Source of the DNA: Symbiodinium natans
Lineage: Eukaryota; Sar; Dinophyceae; Suessiales; Symbiodiniaceae
Assembly: GCA_905221605.1 (NCBI GenBank)
Contig: CAJNDS010002091.1
Location: 467,001-531,000 of the forward strand
DNA: 64,000 nucleotides
Direction of reading: 5' to 3'
The notes beneath the pieces are model-generated. The model searched no databases. It was given only the letters and a program-made list of their open reading frames with translations, and was not told the origin of the DNA. Positions 21,738-32,337 of this stretch are shown in pieces. The position numbers and the translations under genes were made by a program. How positions within the stretch are numbered: position 1 is the first letter of the stretch; each line of letters begins with the position of its first letter.

Positions 21738-21849
21738 CCCTAAGGGTCCATGTACCCTTTTAGGGAGTACTTGGGCCTTAAAGTACCTCCTATATACAGG
21801 GACTTTGGGGCCCAAGAAAACAATAATGAGGTACATGGACCCTTAGGGA
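21738..21849. mobile_element. M3 inverted-repeat element, near-intact
   Basis: CCCTAAGGGTCCATGTACCC to GGTACATGGACCCTTAGGG, interior TACTTGGGCCTTAAAGTACC. Possible ATA duplication at the ends. One of the best references for the family. Confidence 0.75.
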
Positions 21850-22778
21850 TAGGTAAACTCTCTGAACCCTCTAAACTCTCAAAGCTCTCTAAACTCTCCA
21901 AACCCTGGAATGGCCCCTAAACCCTAAACCCGAAACTCTCAACCAAAGGGGCCCTACCCCATAAACCCTAAACCCTAAACCCTAAACCCTCAACCCTCAA
22001 CCCTCAACCCTCAACCCTAAACCCTAAACCCTAAACCCTAAACCCTAAACCCTAACCCTAAACCCTAATCCCTAACCCTCCCCCCCCCCCTTCCCCCAGG
22101 ATGTAAGGCCTGGTTCCTGCCGCCGCCGCTCGCAAGGCTGTGGTGGCAGCGACTGCATCTGAATCCTGGTTGGGCTTGGGCCTTGGTTTTGGGCTTTGGG
22201 GTTTGGGGTTAAGTTTAGGGTTGAGGAGATTCAGATGTAGGGTGTAGGGTTTAGAGCTTTTATGTAGACCACTGTCAGGTAGGAGGACTCTTTCGGCTGC
22301 TTGGCTACATGTGTATAACTGTATAACGGCCAATCTAGGGTTAAGGGTTTGGCACTGATTTCGTTCGTCTGCAAGTGGAGTGCTGTTAGGTTTAAGACAA
22401 GATGCGTGCGGAGGCTTCTTTGCCGAGAGCTCTGAGTGCACGGGCCCGCAATCTTTCTAGCTTATGGCAAGCGCACCCTAGACCCTTATGCCTGTGCCCC
22501 TTTTGGCCTGCGCTAGTGATCCTCGATTGAAGTTACAAAAAAATCCACAACCCTACAATGAACCACCAAAGTAAACCCCTGAACTTGCCCTAAACCCTAA
22601 ACCCTGAACCCTGAGCCCTAAGCCCTAAACCCTAAACCCTAAACCTAAACCCTAAACCCTAAACCCTAAACCCTAAACCCTAAACCCTAAACCCTAAACC
22701 CTAAACCCTAAACCCTAAACCCTGAACCCTACACCCTGCACATGGACTGCACATGACGCTGCAGAGTCCCGCGTCTGC
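21850..22778. repeat. R arrays and a GC-rich minus-strand open stretch
   Basis: R arrays 21912-22080 (with CCCTCAA variants) and 22585-22735. Between them the minus strand is open for 127 codons (22058-22441), but much of that is telomere translation and a C run, so I do not call it. A short unique core at 22340-22440 could be exonic. Confidence 0.4.
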
Positions 22779-22826
22779 CTGGCCGGCAACCCACGGCTGC
22801 CGAAGTAAATGCAGGGTGCCCCGCCA
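22779..22826 (-). CDS. Candidate internal exon (48 nt) in an R-block-F unit
   Basis: Minus strand: acceptor TAGGTCTGCAG, donor GC in GCAGAC. It reads AGHPAFTSAAVGCRP in one frame. A second frame through the block is also open, so frame and extent are tentative. No family. Confidence 0.25.
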
Positions 22827-22848
22827 CTGCAGACCTACTGAAGGATAG

Positions 22849-23302
22849 GGGTTTAGGGTTTAGGGTTTAGGATTTAGGGTTTAGGATTTAGGGTTTAGGG
22901 TTTAGGGTTTGGGATTTAGGGTTTAGGGCTTAGGGTTTAGGGTTGGGGCACTTGGTAAGTGGGGTTAGAAGTAAGGTAACTATACTCAGAAAAACTTATA
23001 ACCCCAATTAAGGTACTTTTGATCCCCCCGAACCTCCAAGTAAACGATTCTTCTCTTGGATGGCCCTGTTCAAAACCATCACAAAAATCTTCGCAAAGCC
23101 AAGAAGGGAAAGTATGGAATATCCCGATGGGACCCTAAACCCTAAACCCTAAACCCTATAACCCCTAAACCCTATAACCCTAAACCCTATAACCCTAAAC
23201 CCTAAACCCCTAGCTCTGAAAGGTCTCGAAGGTTGCATGCAACTGGAAGTTCGGAGGGCGCATGCACTTGCCCGCCAAGCCCAAGTTGCCCTAGACCCCA
23301 TA
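22849..23302. repeat. F array, M5 element and R array
   Basis: F 22849-22946 with TTTAGGA variants. M5 element 22947-23040 (left CACTTGGTAAGTGG, right CCCCCGAACCTCCAAG). R 23132-23210 with CCCTATAACC variants. Confidence 0.55.
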
Positions 23303-23430
23303 CTTGAAGGTTCATGGGACTTAATAACCACTTATAACTGTACTTATAACCCTACTTATAATTGGGACAACCCCTATAAGGCCCTTTAGGGGTATTATAA
23401 GTAGGGTTATAAGTGCAGTTATAATTTGTT
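23303..23430. mobile_element. M6 palindromic MITE, truncated and inverted copy
   Basis: Matches the reverse complement of the 23882 copy, from CTTGAAGGTTCATGGGAC up to CAGTTATAATTTGTT. It then stops and is replaced by telomere-like sequence. Preceded by TA. Confidence 0.8.
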
Positions 23431-23451
23431 TCCTTTCGGTTTAGGGTTATA

Positions 23452-23571
23452 CAGGGTGGGGCCCCCTAGTTATAAGTAGAGTTATAAGGGCCCTAAATTG
23501 GGTGATAAGGACCCTAAGCTAGGTTATAAGTCCCTTAACTACAGTTAGTATAGTAAGGGGGCCCCACCCTG
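23452..23571. mobile_element. M7 MITE with TA duplication, copy 1 (120 bp)
   Basis: Perfect termini CAGGGTGGGGCCCCC and GGGGGCCCCACCCTG, flanked on both sides by TA, as in Tc1/mariner-type insertions. The interior carries GTTATAAG and CTTATAAC-like half repeats. Confidence 0.8.
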
Positions 23572-23702
23572 TAGGGATATAGGGTTGTGGGCCATGGGCT
23601 TAGGGTTTAGGGCGCACACAAGCAAAGCCCACACCCGAAACCCGCAGGGACGTTGAGGCAGTCGAGGCCGACCCCTGCACAGGATACTTCGGGTTTTGGC
23701 TT

Positions 23703-23758
23703 AACCCTAAACCCTAAACCCTAAACCCTAAACCCTAAACCCTAAACCCTAAACCCTA
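23703..23758. repeat. R telomeric array
   Basis: Eight near-perfect CCCTAAA units between unique segments. Confidence 0.9.
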
Positions 23759-23881
23759 CAGATGTTGAAAGAGAGCAGCCCGAGCCACCCCCCCTTGCTC
23801 GAGATGAGACCTCGAAAACCCCTTCGCCAAAAACCCCCTGTGACCCTGAAACCCAGAGCATCCCTAAGCCCTTTGTCCCTA

Positions 23882-24032
23882 CTTGAAGGTTCATGGGACT
23901 TATTAACAAATTATAACTGCACTTATAACCCTACTTATAATACCCCTAAAGGGCCTTATAGGGGTTGTCCCAATTATAAGTAGGGTTATAAGTACAGTTA
24001 TAAGTGGTTATTAAGTCCCATGAACCTTCAAG
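23882..24032. mobile_element. M6 palindromic MITE, complete copy (151 bp)
   Basis: Termini CTTGAAGGTTCATGGGACTT and its inverse. Nearly the whole element is self-complementary. It is bordered by TA at 23880-23881 and 24033-24034, and differs from the copy at 51554 at only two positions by eye. Confidence 0.85.
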
Positions 24033-24365
24033 TATCCCGTAATCCCCAAGCCTTACCCTCATCCCTAAATCCCCCTTTGAAAGCCTCAACCCTCAACCCT
24101 CATCCCTCAACCCGAATACCGCAACAGCGTAATCCCTACAGCCTCAACCCGCAACCCTAATCTGCCAACCCCCCGCTCCCTTCCCCGGAGACCAGAAACT
24201 GCCTGCTTCGCAGGCGCTGGCTGCCTTGCCAGGTCTCACCCTTCTGGGGTCCCAAACGGTTTAGGGTTTAGGGCTTTGGGTTTACATGGCCCCCTTCATG
24301 GCAAACATGGCCCTCTAAACCCTCGAGAAACATATTCCTAAACACCATCTATTCTAAAACCCAAT
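24033..24365. other. Unique spacer
   Basis: Degenerate R-like stretch (24060-24180), then unique DNA and a two-unit F run at 24258. Nothing recognised. Confidence 0.4.
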
Positions 24366-24740
24366 ACTAAACCCAAGAGTAAACTAGGAATGAAAAAAAG
24401 GGTACCCTTTTTGGTTTACAGGCGCTTGTGGGAACCTGAACCCCCTAAAACAAAAACGGATAAAACTAAACTAGGAATGAAAAAAGGGCACCCTTTTGGC
24501 TTAAAGGGGCTTTGTGGGAACCTGAAACCCCCCTAAAACAAAAACGGATAAAAGAGTAAACTAGGAATGAAGACAAGGTACCCTTTTGGCTTAAAGGGGC
24601 TTGTGGGAAACTGAGACCTAGTTCATGGTTGGGATAATAAAAAAATTAAATCTATATTCCTTGTTAGGTTTAAGTACCCTTAAACATGTAAAAATGATAC
24701 CCAACTATGACACAGAAACCCCCTAAAACAAAAAGGGATC
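24366..24740. repeat. M4 repeat amplified in tandem (87-90 bp period)
   Basis: Three consecutive units start at about 24381, 24468 and 24558 with AAACTAGGAATGAA, each with GGTACCC or GGCACCC TTTT and CCCCCTAAAACAAAAACGG. A partial fourth remnant is near 24719. The dispersed M4 repeat became a short satellite here. Confidence 0.8.
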
Positions 24741-25195
24741 AGTGCCTACTCTGGATCCTCGAAAACGGTCGCACTCCCGGGGCCCTTTTGGGAGACCTCC
24801 GGCGCCTATTTGAGTTCACGCAGGCTGTTGGGTTCTTATTGAAGGCCTTTCGAGTCCTTGGGTGTTTAGGGTTTAGGGTTTAGGGTTGTTTCCTGGGCCT
24901 TTTTGCGATCTCTAAGGGTTTCTGGAGAGCTTTTTTGGGCTTTCTGGGGAGGGTTGGAGGGTCGGGGCTTTCAAGAAGACAACAGAGCCACAAAAGAGGC
25001 AGCAAGAGAGGGAGGGGGAAGGGGAGACAGAAAGATGAATTTAGGGAGAGAGGGAGAGAACCTGTCGTCCGGTAATAGCTCATGTGCCGCCGCAGAACGG
25101 AAACTCGAATGTTACGGGACCCTAAACCCTAACTAAACACTAAATCCTATAAACCCTAAATTTTCAACCCTAAGCCCTAGACCCTCAGCCCTAAA
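24741..25195. other. Unique DNA, no gene assigned
   Basis: F run 24866-24888, then a purine-rich plus strand (24950-25080) that gives long but low-complexity open frames on both strands. Degenerate R repeats start at 25120. Confidence 0.4.
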
Positions 25196-25290
25196 CCCTA
25201 AGCCCTAAGCCCTAAGCCCTAAGCCCTAAGCCCTAAGCCCTAAGCCCTAAACCCTAAACCCTAAACCCTAAACCCTAAACCCTAAACCCT
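25196..25290. repeat. Variant array (CCCTAAG)n passing into CCCTAAA
   Basis: About eight CCCTAAG units (25196-25248), then six CCCTAAA units. Another case of a homogenised variant block. Confidence 0.85.
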
Positions 25291-25320
25291 CAACCAACCT
25301 TTGGATCCTTGAACCTGAAG

Positions 25321-25420
25321 TTCCGGGGGCCCGCGCGGAGTTCAGCAGCGCCCGATCGGGCTCGCAGCTGTGGCGACGGAGGGAGTGGAGGAGCCTGTCA
25401 TAAGCAACTGCGGGGTTCAG
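25321..25420 (+). CDS. Candidate internal exon (100 nt) in an R-block-F unit
   Basis: Plus strand: acceptor TTGAACCTGAAG, donor CAG then GTGTCC. One nucleotide plus 33 uninterrupted codons, containing QRPIGLAAVATEGVEEPV and ISNCGVQ. The frame is closed just outside on both sides (TGA upstream, TAG in the F array), which fits an exon rather than a longer open stretch. Function unknown. Confidence 0.45.
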
Positions 25421-25426
25421 GTGTCC

Positions 25427-26163
25427 GTTTAGGGTTTAGGGTTTAGGGTTTAGGGTTTAGGGTTTCGGGTTTAGGGTTTAGGGCTCAGGGCTCAGGGTCT
25501 AGGGTTTAAGGGTTTAGGGTTGAGGCTTGGGGTTAAGAGCTTGAGGGGGTTCAGGTGGGTGTTTCTTTGGGAGCGAATGTAGGATGCTGGGGTTCTCGGA
25601 AGTTACATGGTCCCTTGGTGTGGTCTCTGACCTTCTGTAAAGGGGGTCTGAAGCATGGGCCCTGCGGTTTTTCCAGGGTATATATAGGATTCCCTAAACC
25701 CTAAACCCTAAACCCTAAACCCTAAACCCTAAACACTAAACACTAAACCCTAAACCCATCAGAAGGGACCATGTAACCTTGTAAGAAGATGGGTCTAGGG
25801 TTTAGTAATTTAGGGTAGACCTCTCGCATGGACATTTCGTAGCGCATGGAGGATTGAGAACAAAGGGATGAGTGCGTCCAGTGCTGTTGCCTACGTCCTA
25901 AGCCCCAACTGGTGTACCTTCATGGGTGCTGGAGCTGTACATGGTATGCTTTCGCGGGTTCGTTTCGGGTTTAGCATTCTGGGGTTTAACGTTTGGGTAT
26001 TCTACCTTGTCAGTGGACGATTCTCTAAACCCACAGGCAAAAGCACCTAGACCCTAAACCCTAAACCCCAAACCCTGAACCCTGAACCCCAAACCCTGAA
26101 CCCTAAACCCTCAACTCCAAACCCTAAGCCCAAGCAGGCAGCGGCTAACGAAAGGCCTCTAGA
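25427..26163. repeat. F array, R array and unique DNA
   Basis: F 25427-25530 with variants, R 25692-25758, degenerate R 26050-26130. A plus-strand open stretch at 25868-26050 has no motif. Confidence 0.5.
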
Positions 26164-26255
26164 CTATACTCCCCTTAGAACCTTACTAACAAAAATATAT
26201 GTTTAATGTCCTCTTGGGTTTAAGATAAACAAAAAGAAATCCCAAGGGGATATAG
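26164..26255. mobile_element. M1 element, copy 3 (92 bp)
   Basis: CTATACTCCCCTTAGAACC to CCCAAGGGGATATAG, with a perfect TAGA duplication (26160-26163 and 26256-26259). Confidence 0.85.
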
Positions 26256-26837
26256 TAGACTTCGGGCTGAGATGTATCTCGCGCCCAGGGGCCTCGAACC
26301 TCAAACCCGGCCTCCTGAAGCCTCAAGGCCTTCAGGCCCCGAAGCGAGAACCCGAGCCTTTTGGGTGTAGGGCTTAGGGGTATGTAAAGTTTAGGGATTC
26401 GGATTTAGGGTATGTAAGGGTTTAATGTTTATATGGGTTTCGGGTTTATGAGGTTTTAGGGCCGAAGGGTTTCGGGGTTGTAAGGGTTTAGGGGTTGTAA
26501 GGGTTTAAGGCTTACAAGGGTTGAGAGTGTAGGGTTTAGGTGTGAGGGTTTAGGGCTTCCGGCTGCGGGTTTAGGGTTTAGGGCTGACTGCAAGCCCTGC
26601 CTTGTGGAGTGCTTCCATCGCCGAGCTTTCTCAAGAGCCTGGCTGGACCGTGTCTTGTTTTTTCTTTGGAGATGCGGGTGGTTCTGTTTTGGGCGCCCAC
26701 CCTAAACCCTAAACCCTAAACCCTAAACCCTAAACCCTAAACCCTAAACCCTAAACCCTAAACCCTTAACCCCTAAACCCTTTTCCGGGTTTCATTGAGA
26801 GGTTTAGGATTTGGGTTGGGGGCTGGGGTCGATCTAG
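26256..26837. repeat. Degenerate F region and R array
   Basis: Decayed F-type repeats 26350-26585, a 110-bp unique block, and R 26699-26775. No gene seen. Confidence 0.5.
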
Positions 26838-26887
<50 letters not shown>

Positions 26888-26911
26888 CCCCCCCCCCCCC
26901 CCCCCCCCCCC
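26838..26911. repeat. Poly-C tract of about 74 nt
   Basis: Uninterrupted C except for one T, joined directly to an R array. The length may be affected by sequencing or assembly. Confidence 0.85.
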
Positions 26912-28305
26912 TAAACCCTAAACCCTAAACCCTAAACCCTAAACCCTAAACCCAAAACCCAAAACCAGCAGCTTCTTTGGCAACTCCCAGCAGCACAGAC
27001 TGCAAGATGACGCTGTTAGGGTTTAGGGTTTAGGGTTTAGGGTTTAGGGTTTTGGGTTTAGGGTTTAGGGCTTAGGGTTTAGGGTTTAGGTTAGGGACAT
27101 GCTGGTGTCTTTGCGTTTAGCATTTGCATCATTCAACTTCAACAAACTTCAGGTTCTGCTTATGCTGTGGTCTCTGGCTGGCGTTTGGCCTTCGAGCCTA
27201 AACCCGCTAGACTTGCAGGTTTTGGGTGTGGAGGGCTCAGTGGCGAGACCCTTTACTGTGGGATACCTGAAGACGACACACCCCCCCCCCCCCCCCCCCG
27301 GTCCCCCCGTCTTAAGTAGGTTAAAAGGGGCCCGTAGCTGGGTGATAAAGTGCTTTAGGAGAGCTGAGGGAAAAATCTCTGCATTCCTGAACCATGGGTC
27401 GTATGGTAGGGTTGGATGTTTGAACCCCAAACCCCAAACCCAAAACTAAACCCTGAACCCTGAGTCCTGAACCCTGAACCCTGAACCCTGAACCCTGAAC
27501 CCTAAACCCTAAACCCTAGACCCTAAACCCTAAACCCTAAACCCTAAACCCTAAACAACACAAGCAAGCGCTCCCCGAGCCGGTGTTCAAGGCTGGGCAG
27601 GCGCGCATTGCACACGGCCGCATGCACGACGACGTCGGGCCTGTGGTTCTGACTCTGGGCTAAGTTTGAGTTGCCCTAAACCCTAAACCCTAAACCCTAA
27701 ACCCTAAACCCTAAACCCTAAACCCTAAAACCCTAAACCCTAAACCCTAAAACCTAAAACCCTAAACCCTAAACACCAAGTAGCTTGGAGGCTCAAGCCC
27801 CGGCCTTCTCAGGCACACCATCGTGGCTTCATGTGAAGATCTTTGCTGACTGCGTTCGACATCTTAAGCCCAATAAGGGTGTATGGTTTAGGATTTCGGA
27901 TTTAGGGAAAATACCCTAAACCCTAAACCCTAAACCCTAAACCCTAAACCTGGAAACCCCTACACCTTCAACCCCTGAACCCTACACCCTTCGATTCTAG
28001 GTCTTAGGAGGTTGAGGGTTTAGGGTTTAGGGTTTAGGGTCTAGGGTTCTACACGGAAGTTTAGGAGGTCAGCTTCAACGCCCGGAATCATGAGGCTCAC
28101 GTTTGAGGGCCAAGGGCTTAGGGTTTAGGGTTTAGGGCTAGGGTTTAGGGTTTAGGGTTTGGGGTTTAGGGCCTTAGGGGCCGTCCTGAGAGTGAACTTC
28201 ACGGTCATCTGCAGTACGTCATGCAGCACATGCTGCCATCTTGACCTCAGCGCTCGCGCATCTTTAGGTACGAGCGTCCCGGCCTAAGAAGCACTGCTGT
28301 AAATA
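26912..28305. repeat. Dense arrays with short blocks
   Basis: R 26912-26966, 50-bp block, F 27017-27090, a C run at 27281-27299, R 27424-27555, R 27675-27775, R 27909-27950, F 28016-28045 and F 28115-28175. A plus-strand open stretch at 27099-27449 crosses the C run and is not supported. Confidence 0.55.
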
Positions 28306-28432
28306 CAGGGGCCTTAATGGTTAGAACAGGGTTTAGGGTTTAGGGTTTAGGGTTTAGGGTTTAGGGTTTTAGGGTTTAGGGTTTAGGGTTTAGGGCTATC
28401 GTATATCCATAAAGGGACTATGGTAAGAGCCG
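28306..28432. repeat. M8 repeat interrupted by an F array
   Basis: The left part GGGGCCTTAATGGTTAGAAC ends at about 28330. F units run 28329-28395. The interior of M8 then appears to resume as ATCCATAAAGGGACTATGG. The homologous uninterrupted copies are at 16481, 39938 and 43184. Confidence 0.5.
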
Positions 28433-29517
28433 GGAGCTGCAACCTGATGGGCATGGCATTCTCAGCACTTGGGCTCCGCGACAGCATCTTTTTGAGTTCT
28501 TGTTGGCTTGAAATTAACTCTTGCTGCTTGCAGTTTAGGGTTTAGGGTTTAGGGTTTAGGGTTTAGGGTTGTTTCTTACTTGCAACCCCTCATGACTCTC
28601 CAGGTCGGACGTAGCAACTCAAGAACAAGCACCTCTTCCTCCCTAAGCCCTGAACCCAGCCAGTCTTCCTCTCAGGAAGGCCCCACCTCCCCTCCACAAC
28701 ACCCCTCGCCCTTATTTGCGACTTTTTGCCGGGAATGGAGGTGTACGAGCAGGCGGCCATCTCTTGGCCACCCCTCCCACCCCCCCCCCCCCCTCGCCGG
28801 TGGGTTAAAACCGAACAGCACCTTCTCACCCTGATATATTTCGTAGATCACGTGAGCAATCATGAGGATCGATCCATTTTGGAATGTGAGGCAACGTCCT
28901 CAACCCTGAAACACCAACCCCCACCCCCCCGCGAGCCCCAAACCGAAAAAAACCCAAAACCCCTAAAACGCAAAAAAAAAAAAACTAAACCTTTAACCCT
29001 AAACAACAAACCCCAAACCCCAAACCCTAAACCGAGAGTAAAACCCTGAAGCTCCGAGGATTCCCAAACCCTAAACCCGCTGGGCTGCCGGCTTCTGCCC
29101 TTGGCCAGTTGCAGTGAGGGTGGCCTTTGCTTAGGGGTTTAGGGTTTGGGGTTTGGGGTTTAGGGTTTAGGGTTCTCAGGAACTGGGGAATTTGTTGGCA
29201 GCAGAGAAATGGAAACTAGATGACTGGATGAGATGGCCCCGGGAAAGGTGGCGACTGCTTTGCCTCGGAACTAGGGTTAAGGGTTTAGGGCTAAGGTTTA
29301 GGGTTTCGGGTTTAGGGCTAAGGTTTAGGGTTGAAGGATTATAAGGTTGTAGGACGTGAAGCACCATGGTTATTGGGTCCAGGCTTTAGGGTCTAGGGTT
29401 TTGAGATTAGGCTTTAGTGAGGCTTTGCCGTGTTGGCCTGTGACCCACGTCTCCAAGCCCTAAATTCCAAACCACACCCTCAGCCCTATAAACCTAAGTA
29501 CGGAAGAACACTTCCCA
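28433..29517. repeat. F array, unique DNA and degenerate R
   Basis: F 28532-28570, then 28580-28900 unique and C-rich with open frames on both strands but no motif. Degenerate R 28993-29080, F 29133-29175, F 29275-29335. Confidence 0.45.
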
Positions 29518-29785
29518 AGCCCTAAACCCTAAACCCTAAACCCTAAACCCTAAACCCTAAACCCTAAACCCTAAACCCTAAACCCTAAACCCTAAACCCT
29601 AAACCCTAAACCCTAAACAATAACAACTTCCGAGCACCCGGCACTGAAGGTCATCACATCTGGGGACGCAGAGAGGCGCTGCACGCCTCAAGTCTCCGCT
29701 GCCAGGCTATTTCTTAAGACAAAAAGTCGGCTTAGGGTTTAGGGTTTAGGGTTTAGGGTTTAGGGTTTAGGGTTTAGGGTTTAGG
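29518..29785. repeat. R array, 113-bp block, F array
   Basis: R 29518-29618 (about 14 perfect units), unique block, F 29731-29785. A plus reading after AACTTCCGAG gives PGTEGHHIWGRREALHAS before GTCTCC, while a minus reading after AGCCTGGCAG is also open. A probable exon of unresolved strand. Confidence 0.5.
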
Positions 29786-31164
29786 GCTGCTCTTTACATA
29801 CTAGCTATACTGATATGCTTTGAATAATCGGAATGTTACAGCAGTGTGAGAGAATGGTCGGGTTTCGCTACTCTGAATCCTACTTGTGCGGGAACTTGCA
29901 AAGGTCCAAGGCGGGGGTAGGATGGCCGAAGCCCTAAAGCCGCGACAGTCTACCCTAAACCCTAAACCCTAAACCCTAAACCCTAAATCCTAAACCCTAA
30001 ACCCTAAACCAGTCTAACTCTAAAACCAGGATCACGAGTCCTGGTAGTGCGTGGCTGGTGAGGGAATTTCTGGCAGGTTTGGGTTGACAAGGTTCCTAAA
30101 GACTGAAACCTAAACCCTAAACCCTAAACACGAACGACCTGCACGGTTCCAGCCTTCCTTCTAGGGGTGGCAGTAGGTGGTGATAAAAAAAAACATGCGT
30201 GTGTTTGTGGGTGCGTGCTCGTTTTGGCAACCTCAACTGCAAGGAAATCGGTTAGCCGTAGCGTCTAGATGTTAGGGTGTGGGACTTAAGGTATGTACTG
30301 CCTCTGCACTTCTCCTGACATTTGTGCGCGTCGCGTGCTTTGCTATTTTGCAAACAAATCGCTCTTGCGAACTAAACCCTACACCCCTAGTCTCAAAACT
30401 AGAGGCTTTCATCAGCTACCCCACCAAGTCAACATCGAACGAAACGGTCTGCAGGCAAAATTGCCACAGAGCTCAACGCCCCCAATTCCGAGGTAAAATG
30501 TATAACAAATGTACTAGTATTGCAAAAACAACCCACAAACACCATAATCCTTAGTACAGGAAACCCCGAGGGGTACTCTCAGTATTGTAGGTTGTTTAGG
30601 GTTTCGGGTTTCGGACGCTCCAGGAGTAGCAAGAACTACTACAAGATCTCCAGATCCTAAACTCCTAAGCCTAGACCCACGAAACCTCTAAGCCCTGTAA
30701 CCCTAGAGTCCCAAACGTTAAAACCAGAAACCCCTAAACCCTGAAAACCCTGAGCCCCGCATACCCTAAACCCTCAAAACCCTGAACCTCTAAACCCCAA
30801 GCCCTGAACCCCTGAACCCCTAAACCCTAAACCCTAAACCCTATGGAGAGTCTCAAGCATTTCTTCGAGTCCAGAAGCCCCAAGACACCCTGAGAGCTCC
30901 CTAAATCATGATGAGCATCGACAAAATGTTTAAATCCAGGTGTATGGCTGAAATAAATGATGTATGCATCGATTTGATTATTTTTTCATGGAGGGAGGGG
31001 GAGAGAGAGACACAGAGGGAGTGCGGATTAATCTTTGTATGCGTTAAGATAAGGTGCCGAATTCAAGGACATTGAGCTGGCGGTTTTTGGGGTTTGGGTC
31101 TGGGGTTTGGGGCATTGGGTTGATTCCTCCCCCCCACGCACCCCCTTACGCCCACCCAAAAACC
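29786..31164. other. Unique DNA with short R arrays
   Basis: R 29952-30010, R 30108, R 30815-30842. About 450 bp at 30130-30600 is array-free, with plus-strand open frames (91 and 67 codons) that overlap each other and show no domain. GA-rich microsatellite near 30995. No gene called. Confidence 0.4.
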
Positions 31165-31346
31165 CAAAACCCAAACCCCAAACCCTAAACCCTAAACCCT
31201 AAACCCTAAACCCTAAACCCTAAACCCTAAACCCTAAACCCTAAACCCTAAACCCTAAACATGAACCCGCTTTTTGTTCAACTGCATGCCGAAACCAAGT
31301 CATGTCTTCAGGTGCTTCTTCTGCAGTGCCTGGGCATGAGATTGGT
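31165..31346. repeat. R array and unique block
   Basis: R 31165-31260, preceded by CCCAAAA variants, then a unique block whose plus strand has acceptors ATGTCTTCAG and TTCTTCTGCAG. The block continues into the duplicated segment at 31347. Confidence 0.55.
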
Positions 31347-31463
31347 GTTCAGAGTCCATTCTTTGAGGGTTTAGGGTTTAGGGTTTAGGGTGTAGGGTTT
31401 AGGGTTTAGGGTTTAGGGTTTAGGGTTTAGGGTTTAGGGTTGTTCAGGGTCCATTCTTTGAGG
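31347..31463. repeat. F array flanked by 22-bp direct repeats
   Basis: GTTCAGAGTCCATTCTTTGA (31347-31366, extending through GG) recurs as GTTCAGGGTCCATTCTTTGA at 31442, one mismatch in 22, with only F-type heptamers (plus one TGTAGGG) in between. The second example of an array with a long target-site-like duplication. Confidence 0.8.
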
Positions 31464-32087
31464 AAGGCTTCGGGCTTGGGCGTGGGCCTTGGGATTGCTT
31501 AGGGGGGTTTAGAGGGTTTAGGGTTTAGGGTTTAGGGTTTAGGGTTTACGGTTTACGGTTTAGGGCTTGGGCTTGTTTAGGGGGTTTCGGGTTCAGGGGC
31601 CTCTTGGTGCTGGCTTCGGGGTCCGTTGCACAAGTACATAATGGGTAGTTCTCTAAATTGGGGTCCCTGTTGGGGTCCTTTATAGAACGGTGCCGTATTA
31701 TATGGGGTACCCACAGAAGGCCACGGCACAACCAAAAGGTCGAACAACGCAAAACTTTAGCCATCCTTGCCCCCTCTTTTAGTATTATGAAAAACCGGGC
31801 TTCTAAATGAGTTCTATTTATTAGCCCGGCATTTTAGTTTTAATTGCAGTCACTGTGTGTTTCTTAATACCGCGCGAGTAAAATGTAACTGTTATTATAT
31901 CATCCGCCCGTGTAAGTAGTAAATTCATATTAATCTGTTGGAACCTGTCCTGGCTTATTATTAAAATACCGCCGTGAGGAAGATTCCATGAGCTCGCATC
32001 TTTTGGTCAGTCACGTGAACACCTTTGACCGAAAGTTGGAATTTGAACATGTGCAGGGTCACCTCCGGGCAGTTCATGACATTCTGA
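31464..32087. other. F array and AT-rich unique DNA
   Basis: F 31516-31566, then about 500 bp without arrays. The stretch 31790-31980 is unusually AT-rich for the window and may be a decayed mobile element; no termini recognised. Confidence 0.4.
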
Positions 32088-32337
32088 CCCTAAACCCTAA
32101 ACCCTAAACCCAGAACCCTAAACCCTAAACCCTAAACCTTCTTCGAGAGCGAGAAGTCACGCTTCCCTCGATGGGGATGGAAAATCTTGGACTGTAAAGC
32201 AGCCGTCTGGAACCTTGGGCCTCTATGAGTTCAAAGACCGCCTGCTCCTGCAAGGACCACAGCTTGCCAGTGACCTTGCCCCTGCGGAAGCACGCCTCAC
32301 TGTCCGTCAGTCTTTGGTCTGACCACGCCTTGGCCAC
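32088..32337 (-). other. Possible gene fragment beside an R array
   Basis: The minus strand is open over about 32140-32337 with internal CAG-rich acceptor-like sites and a peptide including EACFRRGKVTGKLWSLQEQA then VFELIEAQG. It runs into R repeats at 32088-32138. It could be one or two exons; no family recognised. Confidence 0.25.

Noticed and set aside
23452-23571. 8-bp target duplication for M7 (AGGGTTAT/AGGGATAT)
   Set aside because: One mismatch, and the second copy has no such duplication; TA on both sides explains both copies better.
29509-29640. Flanking direct repeat around the R array at 29518 (AACACTTCC / AACAACTTCC)
   Set aside because: Too short and imperfect to distinguish from chance, unlike 3562 and 31347.
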